The notes beneath the pieces are model-generated. The model worked only from the letters and a program-made list of their open reading frames with translations, made no database searches and was not told the DNA's origin. A stretch of 64,000 bases of DNA from Solemya velum gill symbiont (lineage in GTDB: Bacteria > Pseudomonadota > Gammaproteobacteria > Chromatiales > Chromatiaceae). Both the position numbers and the translations under genes were made by a program. The stretch lies in NCBI RefSeq assembly GCF_000787395.1, contig NZ_JRAA01000001.1, positions 558,001-622,000 of the forward strand, in the 5' to 3' direction. The stretch's first letter is position 1. Each line of letters begins with the position of its first letter. Of this stretch, positions 49,413-59,068 are shown piece after piece.

Positions 49413-50015
49413 ATGAATTCTCAACTGATCATTCCGCTTGCCGCCATGTTCCAGTCAGCACGACTGGTTGCCGAGATCGCACACAATGGCCGTTTCGACA
49501 TGGAGACAGCAACTCCTCTGCTCTCCTCCCTGTTTCAGTTTGAGGCAGAATCGACTGAAGCTGTCTATGGCGGACTTGATCCGCTCAGCCCGGGTTTCAA
49601 AGAGCTGGAACAACAACTATCACATGCCGACAAAGAGCAAATCGAAATACCTCACATGGTGATGGCGATGATGCAGTTGGCAAAAAAACTCGGCAAGGCA
49701 GAAACCCGACTGCAACAAATGCGTGATGAACTCGTACGCATCGAAGAGAAGCTTGAGATGTACGAACTGACACACGTCAACACGATTTCAGCAATTGCCG
49801 AGATCTACAAGCAGAAGGTCAGTGATCTCTCTCCAAGAATCATGGTCAAGGGCGATCCGCTACACCTGGAGAATCCTGACAACCAGAGCCGTGTCAGGGC
49901 GATGTTGCTCGCCGGGATTCGCAGTGCGATTTTATGGGATCAACTGGGCGGAAGCCGTTTTCAGCTGTTGTTCAGGCGCAAGGCGCTTCTGGAACTGCTT
50001 CGAAATCAAATGTAG
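49413..50015 (+). CDS. hflD: High frequency lysogenization protein HflD
   Basis: The 200-residue membrane-associated protein has the family pattern AAMFQSARLVAEIAHNGRFD, LTHVNTISAIAEIYKQKVS and IMVKGDPLHLENPDNQ. It interacts with lambda CII in E. coli; its general role is unclear. It directly follows mnmA, as in many gammaproteobacteria. The mnmA stop and hflD ATG are adjacent. Confidence 0.93.
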   Translation: MNSQLIIPLAAMFQSARLVAEIAHNGRFDMETATPLLSSLFQFEAESTEAVYGGLDPLSPGFKELEQQLSHADKEQIEIPHMVMAMMQLAKKLGKAETRLQQMRDELVRIEEKLEMYELTHVNTISAIAEIYKQKVSDLSPRIMVKGDPLHLENPDNQSRVRAMLLAGIRSAILWDQLGGSRFQLLFRRKALLELLRNQM

Positions 50016-50078
50016 AAGATATAGTTCTGGCATTACGCTCCATGGCCAAGCTCGCCGTTAACGAAGCCAGCGTAAAAT

Positions 50079-50138
50079 CAGTGGGCAAGCGAAAGGCTGT
50101 CTGAGCGAACGCAGTAAGCGAGTTCCTTTCGCGCACTG
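50079..50138. repeat. Long palindrome between hflD and argG
   Basis: CAGTG...GCGAAAGG (50079-50096) and CCTTTCGC...CACTG (50125-50138) are inverted arms around a 28-base centre that itself has GAGCG/GCGAG bits. It lies between two convergent genes. Confidence 0.55.
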
Positions 50139-50166
50139 GTTTGGAGTGATCAGGCGAAGATGTGGC

Positions 50167-50203
50167 GAGCCTGGTTATGGGGCGTAGCCCCGGAACCAGG
50201 CTC
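50167..50203. terminator. Strong hairpin between convergent hflD and argG
   Basis: GAGCCTGGTT and AACCAGGCTC form a 10-bp outer stem; GGGGC and GCCCC form a 5-bp inner stem with a GTA loop. No T-run follows. It probably ends or protects both transcripts, or belongs to a dispersed repeat family with the palindrome at 50079. Confidence 0.6.
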
Positions 50204-50234
50204 CTACAACACCTCGATGGGGCCACGAAATATG

Positions 50235-51452
50235 TTACTTCCTGCGCTTGGCAGCCACTCGCAGACGCAATGCATTCAACTTGATGAAGCCTGCCGCATC
50301 TTTCTGGTCATAAGCACCTGCATCATCTTCAAAGGTCGCAATACTTTCATCAAAGAGACTGTCTGATTCCGACTTGCGCCCGGCAACAATGACATTGCCC
50401 TTGTAGAGCTTGACGCGTACAACACCATTCACCACTTGCTGAGTCTGGTCGATTGCAGCCTGCAGCATCTCCCTCTCGGGACTCCACCAGTAGCCGTTGT
50501 AAACCATCTTGGCATAGCGAGGCATCATCTCGTCTTTCAGATGCGCTGCTTCACGATCGAGTGTCAAAGACTCCATCGCACGGTGTGCCTTGAGCATGAT
50601 GGTGCCTGCAGGTGTTTCATAACAACCACGTGACTTCATGCCGACATAGCGGTTCTCGACGATGTCATCACGACCGACACCATTCTCACCGCCAATCCTG
50701 TTGAGGGTCTCCATGACAGTTGCAGCTGACATCGCTTCGCCGTTTATAGCAACAATGTCGCCCTTCTCATACGTCAGTTCGAGGTAAGTTGGCTCATCCG
50801 GTGCAGCTTCAGGTGAGACACTCCAACGCCACATCTCCTCTTCAGGCTCATTCCATGGATCTTCGAGAAGATCGCCCTCGTAGGAGATATGCAGCAGGTT
50901 AGCATCCATCGAGTAAGGTGATTTACCACTCTGCTTGGCAAAATCGACTTCGATGCCGTGCTCGGCAGCGTAGTTCATCAGCTTCTCGCGTGACAGCAGG
51001 TCCCACTCGCGCCATGGTGCAATCACTTTCACATCAGGCATCAGTGCATAGGCACCGAGTTCGAAACGCACCTGGTCGTTACCCTTGCCGGTTGCACCAT
51101 GAGAAATGGCATCTGCACCTGTCTCTCTTGCGATCTCGATCAGGCGCTTGGCAATCAACGGGCGTGCAATCGATGTACCCAGCAGGTACTCGCCTTCATA
51201 GATGGCATTGGCACGGAACATCGGGAAGACATAATCGCGTGCAAACTCTTCACGCAGATCCTCGATGTAGATCTCCTTGATCCCCATCGCCTCTGCCTTG
51301 GCACGCGCCGGCTCAACTTCTTCACCTTGCCCGATATCTGCAGTGAAAGTAACAACCTCACAGTTGTAGGTATCTTCCAGCCACTTGAGAATGACAGAAG
51401 TATCTAGACCACCTGAATAGGCGAGAACGACTTTGTTGATGCCGTCGGACAT
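50235..51452 (-). CDS. argG: Argininosuccinate synthase
   Basis: The 405-residue enzyme joins citrulline and aspartate for arginine synthesis. It has the N-type ATP motif AYSGGLDTS, then [20 protein letters not shown], then [20 protein letters not shown]. The length and start match the family. It stands alone, transcribed towards hflD. Confidence 0.97.
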   Translation of the reverse strand: MSDGINKVVLAYSGGLDTSVILKWLEDTYNCEVVTFTADIGQGEEVEPARAKAEAMGIKEIYIEDLREEFARDYVFPMFRANAIYEGEYLLGTSIARPLIAKRLIEIARETGADAISHGATGKGNDQVRFELGAYALMPDVKVIAPWREWDLLSREKLMNYAAEHGIEVDFAKQSGKSPYSMDANLLHISYEGDLLEDPWNEPEEEMWRWSVSPEAAPDEPTYLELTYEKGDIVAINGEAMSAATVMETLNRIGGENGVGRDDIVENRYVGMKSRGCYETPAGTIMLKAHRAMESLTLDREAAHLKDEMMPRYAKMVYNGYWWSPEREMLQAAIDQTQQVVNGVVRVKLYKGNVIVAGRKSESDSLFDESIATFEDDAGAYDQKDAAGFIKLNALRLRVAAKRRK

Positions 51453-51510
51453 GGCGTTTGCACCCTGAGTTAATTAATAAAATGAAGCGTTGAATTATAA
51501 CGAACTTTGA

Positions 51511-52287
51511 CTAGTGTGACTTCAGAAATCTCGACAGGGAGTCAATAAAAGCCTGCGGCTGGTCTGCATAGACCCAGTGACCGGCATTGTCGATACCCTT
51601 GACCTCGGCATTGGGGAAAAAGTGACTGATTGCCGCCCTGCCCTCCGTATCGACATAATCCGAGTTATTTCCATGAATAAACAGCGACGGACCATTGAAA
51701 CGCCTGCTCTCCTTGACAGGAAAACCGGTAATTTGTGCAATGCCATTAGCGAGCGCTTCGAGATTAATACGCCACTTCCAGGCATCACTTGTACGCACAA
51801 GATTCTGCAACAGGTAAGCACGCACACCTGATTCATCGATGAAATTGGCCAGGTAGTTATCGGCCTCATTGCGGTTTTCCAGACTCTCGAGCTCAATCTT
51901 TCTTAACGCCGTAAGAATAGCTGCAAAACTGTGTTGATAGCGTCTCGGTGCCATGTCGACGACCACCAGTCGGTCGACCATTTCTGGTAGGTGCAAGGCA
52001 ACCATCATCGCAACTTTACCGCCCATGCTGTGTCCTACCAGGGTCGCTTTTTCAATCTCAAGCTCTTCCAGCAGATCAATAACGTCACCACTTTGCGCAC
52101 CATATCCAACGCCATCATCATGGAATGAACGACCGTGATTGCGCAGATCGGGAACGATACAGTAATGTGTCTCGGCGAAAGCCTTGACGATGCCGCCCCA
52201 GTTGGCCGATGAACCAAACAGGCCGTGTAGAAAAACAAGCGGGGAGCCAGAAGATGGCTCCCCGTATTCCCTGTAAAAAAGAGTCAC
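51511..52287 (-). CDS. Alpha/beta hydrolase, YbfF-like esterase
   Basis: The 258-residue enzyme has VFLHGLFGSSANW (oxyanion), ATLVGHSMGGKVAM (Ser nucleophile) and DNAGHWVYADQP (His). YbfF-type esterases hydrolyse short acyl esters such as acyl-CoA; the natural substrate is uncertain. It begins seven bases after the lpd stop and so ends the pyruvate dehydrogenase operon. Confidence 0.9.
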   Translation of the reverse strand: MTLFYREYGEPSSGSPLVFLHGLFGSSANWGGIVKAFAETHYCIVPDLRNHGRSFHDDGVGYGAQSGDVIDLLEELEIEKATLVGHSMGGKVAMMVALHLPEMVDRLVVVDMAPRRYQHSFAAILTALRKIELESLENRNEADNYLANFIDESGVRAYLLQNLVRTSDAWKWRINLEALANGIAQITGFPVKESRRFNGPSLFIHGNNSDYVDTEGRAAISHFFPNAEVKGIDNAGHWVYADQPQAFIDSLSRFLKSH

Positions 52288-52294
52288 CGTCCGG

Positions 52295-53710
52295 TTATTT
52301 GCGCTTCTTCGGCGGTATCAGGTCAGTGATGGTACCTTCAGCCATTTCAGCTGCCATACCGACGGTTTCGATCAGGGTTGGGTGCGGATGAATGGTCAGG
52401 CCGATATCAGCCATGTCTGCACCCATCTCGAGAGCCAGCACGGTTTCACCAATCAGCTCACCTGCATTGACACCGACAATACCAGCGCCAAGGATACGAT
52501 CTGTTTCAGGGTCGAAGATAAGCTTGGTCAAGCCCTCGTCGCGTCCGATACCGAGTGCACGGCCACTGGCAGCCCATGGGAAAACACCTTTTTCGATCTT
52601 GATGCCCTGTTCCTTTGCCTCGGTCTCGGTGAGACCCATCCATGCAACTTCAGGATCAGTGTAGGCAACCGAGGGAATTGTCAGTGGATCAAATTCGCTC
52701 TTCTCGCCACAGATCACTTCTGCTGCCACCTTGGCCTCGTGCGTCGCCTTGTGTGCGAGCATCGGGTTGCCGACAACGTCACCAATCGCATAGATGTTTG
52801 GCACGTTTGTACGCATTTGTGAATCAACAGCGATGAAACCGCGCTCATCCACATTGATGCCTGCAGCCTCGGCATTGATCTTTGCACCGTTCGGACTACG
52901 TCCAACGGCAACCAAAACACGATCGTATATCTGCGCTTTTTCAGGCGCTTTCTTGCCTTCGAAGCTGACTTTCAGGCCATTTTTCTGCGCCTTGATCTCG
53001 GTTACCTTGGTTTCGAGCATGATGCTGTTGACACTGCCTGAAAGACGTTTCTGAAGCGGTCTTACGAGGTCTTTATCAGCACCCGGCATCAACTGATTCT
53101 GCAGTTCAACAATATCAATTGATGAACCCAGCGTGCTGTATACCGTTGCCATCTCGAGACCAATGATGCCGCCGCCAATAACGAGCATTTTGCCGGGGAC
53201 ATCTTCCAGCTCAAGTGCATCGGTGGAATCCATCATGCGTGGATCATCATTCGGGAAAACCGGGATTTGTACAGCCTGTGAACCGACAGCGATGATACAG
53301 GCATCAAATGTGATCTCCTGCGTACCCTCATCACCTTCGACAGAAACAGCATTTGGACCCGTAAATTTGCCAAGTCCCTGCACCGTGGTGACCTTGCGCT
53401 GCTTGGCCATACCGGCAAGCCCGCCAGTCAGGCGGCCGACAACTTTATCCTTTCCAGCACGCAGTTTGTCGAGATCCACTTTTGGTGTGCCGCCGAAATC
53501 AACACCCATCTCGGTGAGTTCTGCTGCTTCATTAATAATCGCTGCGGTATGCAGCAGGGCCTTGGATGGAATACATCCAACATTCAGGCAGACGCCGCCA
53601 AGCGAGGCATAACGTTCAACCAGGACGGTTTTCTTTCCAAGGTCTGCGGCGCGAAAGGCGGCTGTGTAGCCTCCGGGTCCTGCGCCAAGGACAAGAACTT
53701 CTGCGTGCAT
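52295..53710 (-). CDS. lpdA: Dihydrolipoyl dehydrogenase (E3)
   Basis: The 471-residue flavoenzyme has FAD motif LGAGPGGYTAAFRAAD, redox disulfide GGVCLNVGCIPSKALLH, NAD motif VIGGGIIGLEMATVY and catalytic His-Glu region IHPHPTLIETVGMAAE. It reoxidises dihydrolipoamide of the complex. AGAGGAG lies six bases before ATG 53710, so that start is better than ATG 53716. A 119-base gap separates it from aceF, so a second promoter is possible. Confidence 0.97.
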   Translation of the reverse strand: MHAEVLVLGAGPGGYTAAFRAADLGKKTVLVERYASLGGVCLNVGCIPSKALLHTAAIINEAAELTEMGVDFGGTPKVDLDKLRAGKDKVVGRLTGGLAGMAKQRKVTTVQGLGKFTGPNAVSVEGDEGTQEITFDACIIAVGSQAVQIPVFPNDDPRMMDSTDALELEDVPGKMLVIGGGIIGLEMATVYSTLGSSIDIVELQNQLMPGADKDLVRPLQKRLSGSVNSIMLETKVTEIKAQKNGLKVSFEGKKAPEKAQIYDRVLVAVGRSPNGAKINAEAAGINVDERGFIAVDSQMRTNVPNIYAIGDVVGNPMLAHKATHEAKVAAEVICGEKSEFDPLTIPSVAYTDPEVAWMGLTETEAKEQGIKIEKGVFPWAASGRALGIGRDEGLTKLIFDPETDRILGAGIVGVNAGELIGETVLALEMGADMADIGLTIHPHPTLIETVGMAAEMAEGTITDLIPPKKRK

Positions 53711-53829
53711 CTGCATCTCCTCTAGATGGCGGGATCTCCCTAAAGGAAAACCCCATCCAGTTTTTTATGTCTACTATAATCTTTTCTTATTATGCTGTGC
53801 TGCAGCATTTTGCAGAAAAGCAGGCATGA

Positions 53830-55452
53830 TTACAAGAGCAAATGACGAATATCATCCAGCAAATCGCCAAGATAGGTTGTAAATCGCACACCCTGGGCAC
53901 CGTCAATCACACGGTGATCATAGGAGAGTGAGAAAGGCATGATCAGCCTGGGCTGGAATTCACTGCCATCCCAAACCGGCTTCATCTCTGCTTTTGAGAC
54001 GCCAAGAATGGCCACTTCGGGTGAATTGACGATTGGTGCAAACTGGGTTCCACCAATGCCTCCGAGGCTTGAAATGGAGAAACAGCCGCCCTGCATGTCA
54101 CTCGGCTTGAGCTTGCCTTCACGTGCGTTGGCAGAGATCTCCATCAGCTCAGCACCAATTTCAAAGATACCCTTTTTATCGACATTCTTGACGACGGGTA
54201 CAACCAGACCATTTGGCGTATCCACCGCAATGCCGATATTGACGTATTTTTTCAGAATCAGACGTTCGCCATCGGGTGTCAACGATGCATTGAACTCAGG
54301 CATTGTCTTGAGAGCCGTGGCACACGCCTTGAGCAGAAATGGCATAAAAGTCAGCTTGATACCCGCCTGCTCTGCACGCGCCTTCGACTCTTTGCGGAAC
54401 GCCTCCAGCTCGGTGATATCTGCATCATCAAACTGGGTGACATGCGGAATCGTCAGCCATGCACGATGCAAGTGCGCACCAGAGAGCTTCTTGATACGGC
54501 CGAGTTCGACCTCCTCGATTTCACCCCACTTGGAAAAATCGATATCGGGCGCTTCAGGCAGGCCAAATCCACCCTTGGCCTTGTCGCTGTCATGTTCAGC
54601 AATCACACGCTTGATGTGATTCTGAACATCCTCTTTAGTGATGCGTCCCTTGAGTCCGGTACCGACTACCTTGCTGACATCAACACCGAGTTCACGCGCA
54701 AACTGCCTTATCGCAGGACTGGCATGTGCCTTACCACCGGTTATGCGTTCAGGTGGTGCCGGCTCAACCGGTGAAGGCTTCATCTGTGTGTCACCAGGTG
54801 CCAATGGCTCGCTGGCAGCAGCCTGTGGAGCAGGTACGCTGGCAGGCTTTGAAGCAGCCGGAGCAGCAGCGCCGGTGGCAGTCATCATGGCGAACACATC
54901 ACCTTCACTGACACGATCACCAACCGACACTGCAACAGATTCAATTGTTCCTGCGTGAGTCGATGGTATCTCCATCGATGCCTTGTCGCTTTCAAGCGTG
55001 ATCAGCGACTGCTCTTTCTCTACCGTATCACCAGTCGAGACCAGCACCTCGATCACTTCAACATCATTGAAATCTCCGATATCAGGTACGTTCAGTTCAA
55101 CTGCCTGCGGTGATTCGGTAACTGCCGGGGCGTTTTCTACTGCATCAGCAACGGCAAATGCCTCATCAGACTCCCTTGCTTCGACTATCTCCTCTTCGAC
55201 GCTGGCAGATGTGTCACCACTCTCCTCCAGCGTAACCAGAAGGCTGCCCTCGCTTACCCTGTCTCCAACAGAGACGGCAACCGATACAATCTCGCCTGCG
55301 CTTGGCGTGGGAATCTCCATCGATGCCTTGTCACTTTCAACCGTAATAAGTGAATCTTCGGCATCGACCGTATCACCCGGTGAAACCAGCACCTCGATAA
55401 TCTCGACATCCGCGAAGTCACCAATGTCGGGTACTAATATTTCTGTCGTCAT
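53830..55452 (-). CDS. aceF: Pyruvate dehydrogenase dihydrolipoyl acetyltransferase (E2)
   Basis: The 540-residue E2 has two lipoyl domains (each with ESDKASMEIP, about residues 40 and 160), Ala/Pro-rich linkers, a subunit-binding domain (HASPAIRQFARELG), and the acetyltransferase core ending SYDHRVIDGAQGVRF with the active His. E. coli E2 has three lipoyl domains; this has two. Its start lies 17 bases after the aceE stop. Confidence 0.97.
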   Translation of the reverse strand: MTTEILVPDIGDFADVEIIEVLVSPGDTVDAEDSLITVESDKASMEIPTPSAGEIVSVAVSVGDRVSEGSLLVTLEESGDTSASVEEEIVEARESDEAFAVADAVENAPAVTESPQAVELNVPDIGDFNDVEVIEVLVSTGDTVEKEQSLITLESDKASMEIPSTHAGTIESVAVSVGDRVSEGDVFAMMTATGAAAPAASKPASVPAPQAAASEPLAPGDTQMKPSPVEPAPPERITGGKAHASPAIRQFARELGVDVSKVVGTGLKGRITKEDVQNHIKRVIAEHDSDKAKGGFGLPEAPDIDFSKWGEIEEVELGRIKKLSGAHLHRAWLTIPHVTQFDDADITELEAFRKESKARAEQAGIKLTFMPFLLKACATALKTMPEFNASLTPDGERLILKKYVNIGIAVDTPNGLVVPVVKNVDKKGIFEIGAELMEISANAREGKLKPSDMQGGCFSISSLGGIGGTQFAPIVNSPEVAILGVSKAEMKPVWDGSEFQPRLIMPFSLSYDHRVIDGAQGVRFTTYLGDLLDDIRHLLL

Positions 55453-55469
55453 TGTCAGTTTCTCCGCAA

Positions 55470-58127
55470 TCAGACCGTTACCGGATTAGGTTTTTCCGGA
55501 TTGATGTCATATTTCTCAATCGCCTTTTTCACTGCACTGGCTGCAATTTCACCATCATCGGCAAGCGCCTTGAGGGCAGCAACAACAATGTAGTAACGAT
55601 TGACTTCGAAGAAACGACGCAACGCTTCACGCATATCCGAGCGGCCGAAACCATCGGTGCCCAGTGTGAAGTAACTGCGATCGATATAAGGACGGATTTG
55701 ATCTGCATAGGTGCGGATGTAATCCGTTGCTGCAATGACAGGCCCTTCTGTTCCCGACAGCTGTTCTTCAACATAGCTGCGCTTGGGGGCCTCATCAGGG
55801 TGTAGCATGTTCCAGCGTTCCGTATCGATACCGTCACGACGCAGTTCGTTGAAACTGGTGACACTCCACACATCTGCAGCAATGCCAAAGTCATTCTGTA
55901 ACAGTTCTGCTGCAGCAATCACTTCGCGCAGGATGGTGCCCGAACCGAGTAACTGCACACGCTGCTTGGCCTTACCGCCCTCACTGAAACGGTACATGCC
56001 CTTGAGAATACCCTCTTCACTGCCTTCCGGCATTGCGGGCTGGGCATAATTCTCGTTCATCACCGCGACATAGTAGAACACCCTGTCCTTGTCGACGTAC
56101 ATGCGACGCATGCCGTCGTGAAGGATAGTGACCAGTTCGTATGCAAAACAGGGATCATAGGAGACACAGTTCGGAATTGTGCTTGCAACCAGGTGTCCAT
56201 GACCATCCTGGTGCTGCAATCCCTCACCTGCCAGCGTGGTTCGACCGGCAGTACCGCCGATCAGGAAGCCGCGTGCCTGCATGTCGCCAGCAGCCCATGC
56301 TAGGTCGCCGATACGCTGAAAACCGAACATCGAGTAATAGATGTAGAACGGAATCATCGACACGCCGTGGTTGCTGTAGGCGGTTGCCGCAGCAGTCCAC
56401 TCTGACATGGCGCCGGCCTCGTTGATACCTTCCTGCAGAATCTGTCCCTTGGAGTCCTCGCGGTACCACATCAGCTGATCTGAATCCTCGGGCTCATAGA
56501 GCTGACCTGAAGAGGAGTAGATACCGAGTTGACGGAACATGCCTTCCATACCGAAGGTACGTGCCTCGTCAGGAACAATCGGCACAACGCGCTTACCAAC
56601 CTGCTTGTCACGAATCAGGGTTGTCAGGAAACGCACGAATACCATGGTGGTCGAGAGTTCTCGATCACCACTGCTTTCGAGCAGTGACTTGAATGTCTCC
56701 AGAGGTGGGATCTCAAGCGTCTCGACATCATCCAGACGTGAAGGGAATGAACCACCAAGTGCCTCACGGCGCTCTTTCAGGTAGATGGCCTCGGTGCTGT
56801 CTTCAGCCGGCTTGTAAAAAGGCGTCGAACTGAGTTCATCATCCGGGATCGGAATATTGAAGCGGTCGCGGAATGCACGCAGTGACTTGTCACCCATCTT
56901 TTTCTGGGAGTGCGTGGTGTTCTGACCTTCACCCGCTTCACCCATGCCGTAACCCTTGACGGTCTTGGCGAGAATGACAGTCGGCTGTCCCTTGTGGTTC
57001 ATTGCGGCTGAATAGGCAGAGAAAACTTTCGCCGGATCGTGTCCGCCACGATTAAGACGGAAAATATCTTCATCGCTCATGTTGGCGACGAGTTCCTTCA
57101 ATTCAGGATACTCACCAAAGAAATGCTCACGCGTATACTTACCACCGCGTGCCTTGTAGGCCTGGTAGTCGCCGTCGACACACTCTTCCATGCGCTTGCG
57201 CAGCAGTCCGCTTTTATCACGCGCCAGCAGTGGATCCCAGAAGCTACCCCATACAACCTTGATAACATTCCAGCCGGCACCACGGAATATCGCTTCGAGC
57301 TCCTGGATGATCTTGCCGTTACCACGCACAGGCCCGTCGAGACGCTGCAGGTTACAGTTGACCACGAACACCAGGTTGTCGAGTTTTTCACGTCCGGCAA
57401 GTGTGATAGCACCGAGAGATTCCGGCTCGTCTGTTTCGCCATCACCAAGGAAAGCCCAGACTTTACGCTTACCAGCATCGATCATTTCACGGTCATGCAG
57501 GTAATTCATGAAGCGCGCCTGGTAAATCGCCATGATCGGACCAAGTCCCATGGAGACGGTCGGGAACTGCCAGAAATCTGGCATCAGCCACGGGTGCGGA
57601 TAGGATGAAAGACCCTCTCCGTCAACCTCCTGGCGAAAATTGTGCATCTGGTCTTTGCTCAGGCGTCCTTCAAGATAAGCACGCGAATAGATTCCGGGAG
57701 CTGAGTGTCCCTGGAAAAAAACCAGGTCACCGCCATGATTCTCATCACGGGCATGGAAAAAATGGTTCATGCCGACATCATAGAGTGTGGCACTGGAAGC
57801 AAAACTGGCGATATGGCCGCCGAGCTCTGTAGAAATTCTGTTCGCCTGCACCACCATCGCCATTGCATTCCAGCGTGTCAGCGAGCGAATGCGGCGTTCA
57901 ACTGCCCGGTCACCCGGATAGCGTTCCTGCAGATGTTCAGGAATGGTGTTGAGGTAGGCAGTATTTGCCGAATAAGGTAAGTAGGCACCGCGGCGACGCG
58001 CCTTGTCGATCAGTTTCTCGAGAAGGTAATGCGCACGATCTGTTCCTTCGTGCTCGATGACGGCGTCAAGCGCCTCAATCCACTCCTGCGTTTCCTGTGG
58101 GTCTACATCTTTCGTATTGTCTGTCAT
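55470..58127 (-). CDS. aceE: Pyruvate dehydrogenase E1, homodimeric type
   Basis: The 885-residue E1 decarboxylates pyruvate with ThDP. The ThDP motif is FLGDGETDEPESLGAI with the closing VNCN, and the two conserved loops are HSQKKMGDKSLRAFRDRFNI and HHFFHARDEN-like text near residue 130. It is the first gene of aceE-aceF-lpd-ybfF. The length is typical. Confidence 0.97.
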   Translation of the reverse strand: MTDNTKDVDPQETQEWIEALDAVIEHEGTDRAHYLLEKLIDKARRRGAYLPYSANTAYLNTIPEHLQERYPGDRAVERRIRSLTRWNAMAMVVQANRISTELGGHIASFASSATLYDVGMNHFFHARDENHGGDLVFFQGHSAPGIYSRAYLEGRLSKDQMHNFRQEVDGEGLSSYPHPWLMPDFWQFPTVSMGLGPIMAIYQARFMNYLHDREMIDAGKRKVWAFLGDGETDEPESLGAITLAGREKLDNLVFVVNCNLQRLDGPVRGNGKIIQELEAIFRGAGWNVIKVVWGSFWDPLLARDKSGLLRKRMEECVDGDYQAYKARGGKYTREHFFGEYPELKELVANMSDEDIFRLNRGGHDPAKVFSAYSAAMNHKGQPTVILAKTVKGYGMGEAGEGQNTTHSQKKMGDKSLRAFRDRFNIPIPDDELSSTPFYKPAEDSTEAIYLKERREALGGSFPSRLDDVETLEIPPLETFKSLLESSGDRELSTTMVFVRFLTTLIRDKQVGKRVVPIVPDEARTFGMEGMFRQLGIYSSSGQLYEPEDSDQLMWYREDSKGQILQEGINEAGAMSEWTAAATAYSNHGVSMIPFYIYYSMFGFQRIGDLAWAAGDMQARGFLIGGTAGRTTLAGEGLQHQDGHGHLVASTIPNCVSYDPCFAYELVTILHDGMRRMYVDKDRVFYYVAVMNENYAQPAMPEGSEEGILKGMYRFSEGGKAKQRVQLLGSGTILREVIAAAELLQNDFGIAADVWSVTSFNELRRDGIDTERWNMLHPDEAPKRSYVEEQLSGTEGPVIAATDYIRTYADQIRPYIDRSYFTLGTDGFGRSDMREALRRFFEVNRYYIVVAALKALADDGEIAASAVKKAIEKYDINPEKPNPVTV

Positions 58128-58477
58128 GTGGGTTCATCCTTCGACAGTGTTTAGCCAATGCATACGTGAAGTTTCCACGCTGCGCTTAAATAACGATCTG
58201 GAGACGGGGTCACCGTCCTGCAAACCGGCAACAGTCTCCGGTAATACCGGAATCTGTGCAAACAGGTTATTGCATCGGTTGATCACAGACTGTTATATAC
58301 AGGGGGGAAATTTAAACAAAACGCACTGCACAAATGCAATCAGGAAGTTGCAGTTAATCCATGTTTTTGCATGGGTATCGATGAATAAACTGTTGATACT
58401 GCGTAATTAGCCGATAGTGGTGTAAAATGCGTGAGAATATCTCCCATATTAGTCACCTGGCTGGAAACTGTACGCAT
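58128..58477. other. Upstream region of the pyruvate dehydrogenase operon
   Basis: These 350 bases hold the likely aceE promoter (58292-58319) and no gene. I saw no clear PdhR-type operator (AATTGGTNNNACCAATT). Confidence 0.5.
58292..58319 (-). promoter_or_regulatory. Candidate aceE promoter
   Basis: On the minus strand TTGTTT (58319-58314), 16 bases, then TATAAC (58297-58292). It predicts a leader of about 158 bases before ATG 58127. Confidence 0.4.
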
Positions 58478-58503
58478 AAAAAAAGCCCCTTACGGGGCTT
58501 TTT
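58478..58503. terminator. Terminator after the Lys/Arg/Glu-rich exported-protein gene
   Basis: GCCCC (58485-58489) pairs with GGGGC (58494-58498), flanked by A's and T's on both sides. It fits termination of the minus-strand gene at 58541 and works both ways. Confidence 0.85.
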
Positions 58504-58790
58504 CCAGAATCGCTTAAAGCGAATCGATCAGCTGTTGTTATTACTTACCGGTAACAGCTTCTGCGCGCAGTGATTCGAAATGCTTATCCATTTCGGCACG
58601 GCGGGCGTCGATTTCCTTGCGGATCTCTTCACGATGCTGGTCCATTTCCGCCTTGTGGGCTGCACGGCGTGCTTCCATCTCGGCTTCAATCTCTGCACGT
58701 TCAGCATCCATCTGCTTGCGAATCTCTTCGATTGAGACCATTTCTACAGGAGCAGGCATACCTGCTTCTGCACGGCGCTTTGCAATCTCG

Positions 58791-58849
58791 GCATCACGAG
58801 TTGCACGGCGCTTGTCGGCTTCTGCTTTTGCTGCTGCACGCTTGGCGTC
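58791..58849 (+). repeat. 59-bp direct repeat within the coiled-coil gene, copy 1
   Basis: It is identical to 59010-59068, 219 bases (73 codons) away, so the repeat is in frame and the protein unit is 73 residues long. The identity at third codon positions points to recent duplication or gene conversion. Confidence 0.8.
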
Positions 58850-59009
58850 CATCTCGGCTTTCATTGCTTCACGTTCGGCATCCATCTCTTTGCGAATCTC
58901 GTCGAAAGACTTCTCTTCTGCTGGCTGTTCAGCAGTTGCAAGCTTGTCAGCCTCTGCACGATGCTGTGCTATTTCAGCTTCACGTGCTGCACGACGCTCT
59001 GCAATTTCT

Positions 59010-59068
59010 GCATCACGAGTTGCACGGCGCTTGTCGGCTTCTGCTTTTGCTGCTGCACGCTTGGCGTC
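59010..59068 (+). repeat. 59-bp direct repeat within the coiled-coil gene, copy 2
   Basis: Identical to 58791-58849. The conserved part encodes DAKRAAAKAEADKRRATRDA. Confidence 0.8.

Noticed and set aside
49972-50226. 84-codon minus-strand frame in the hflD-argG spacer
   Set aside because: It overlaps the hflD 3' end and the palindromes, and its product has no family features.
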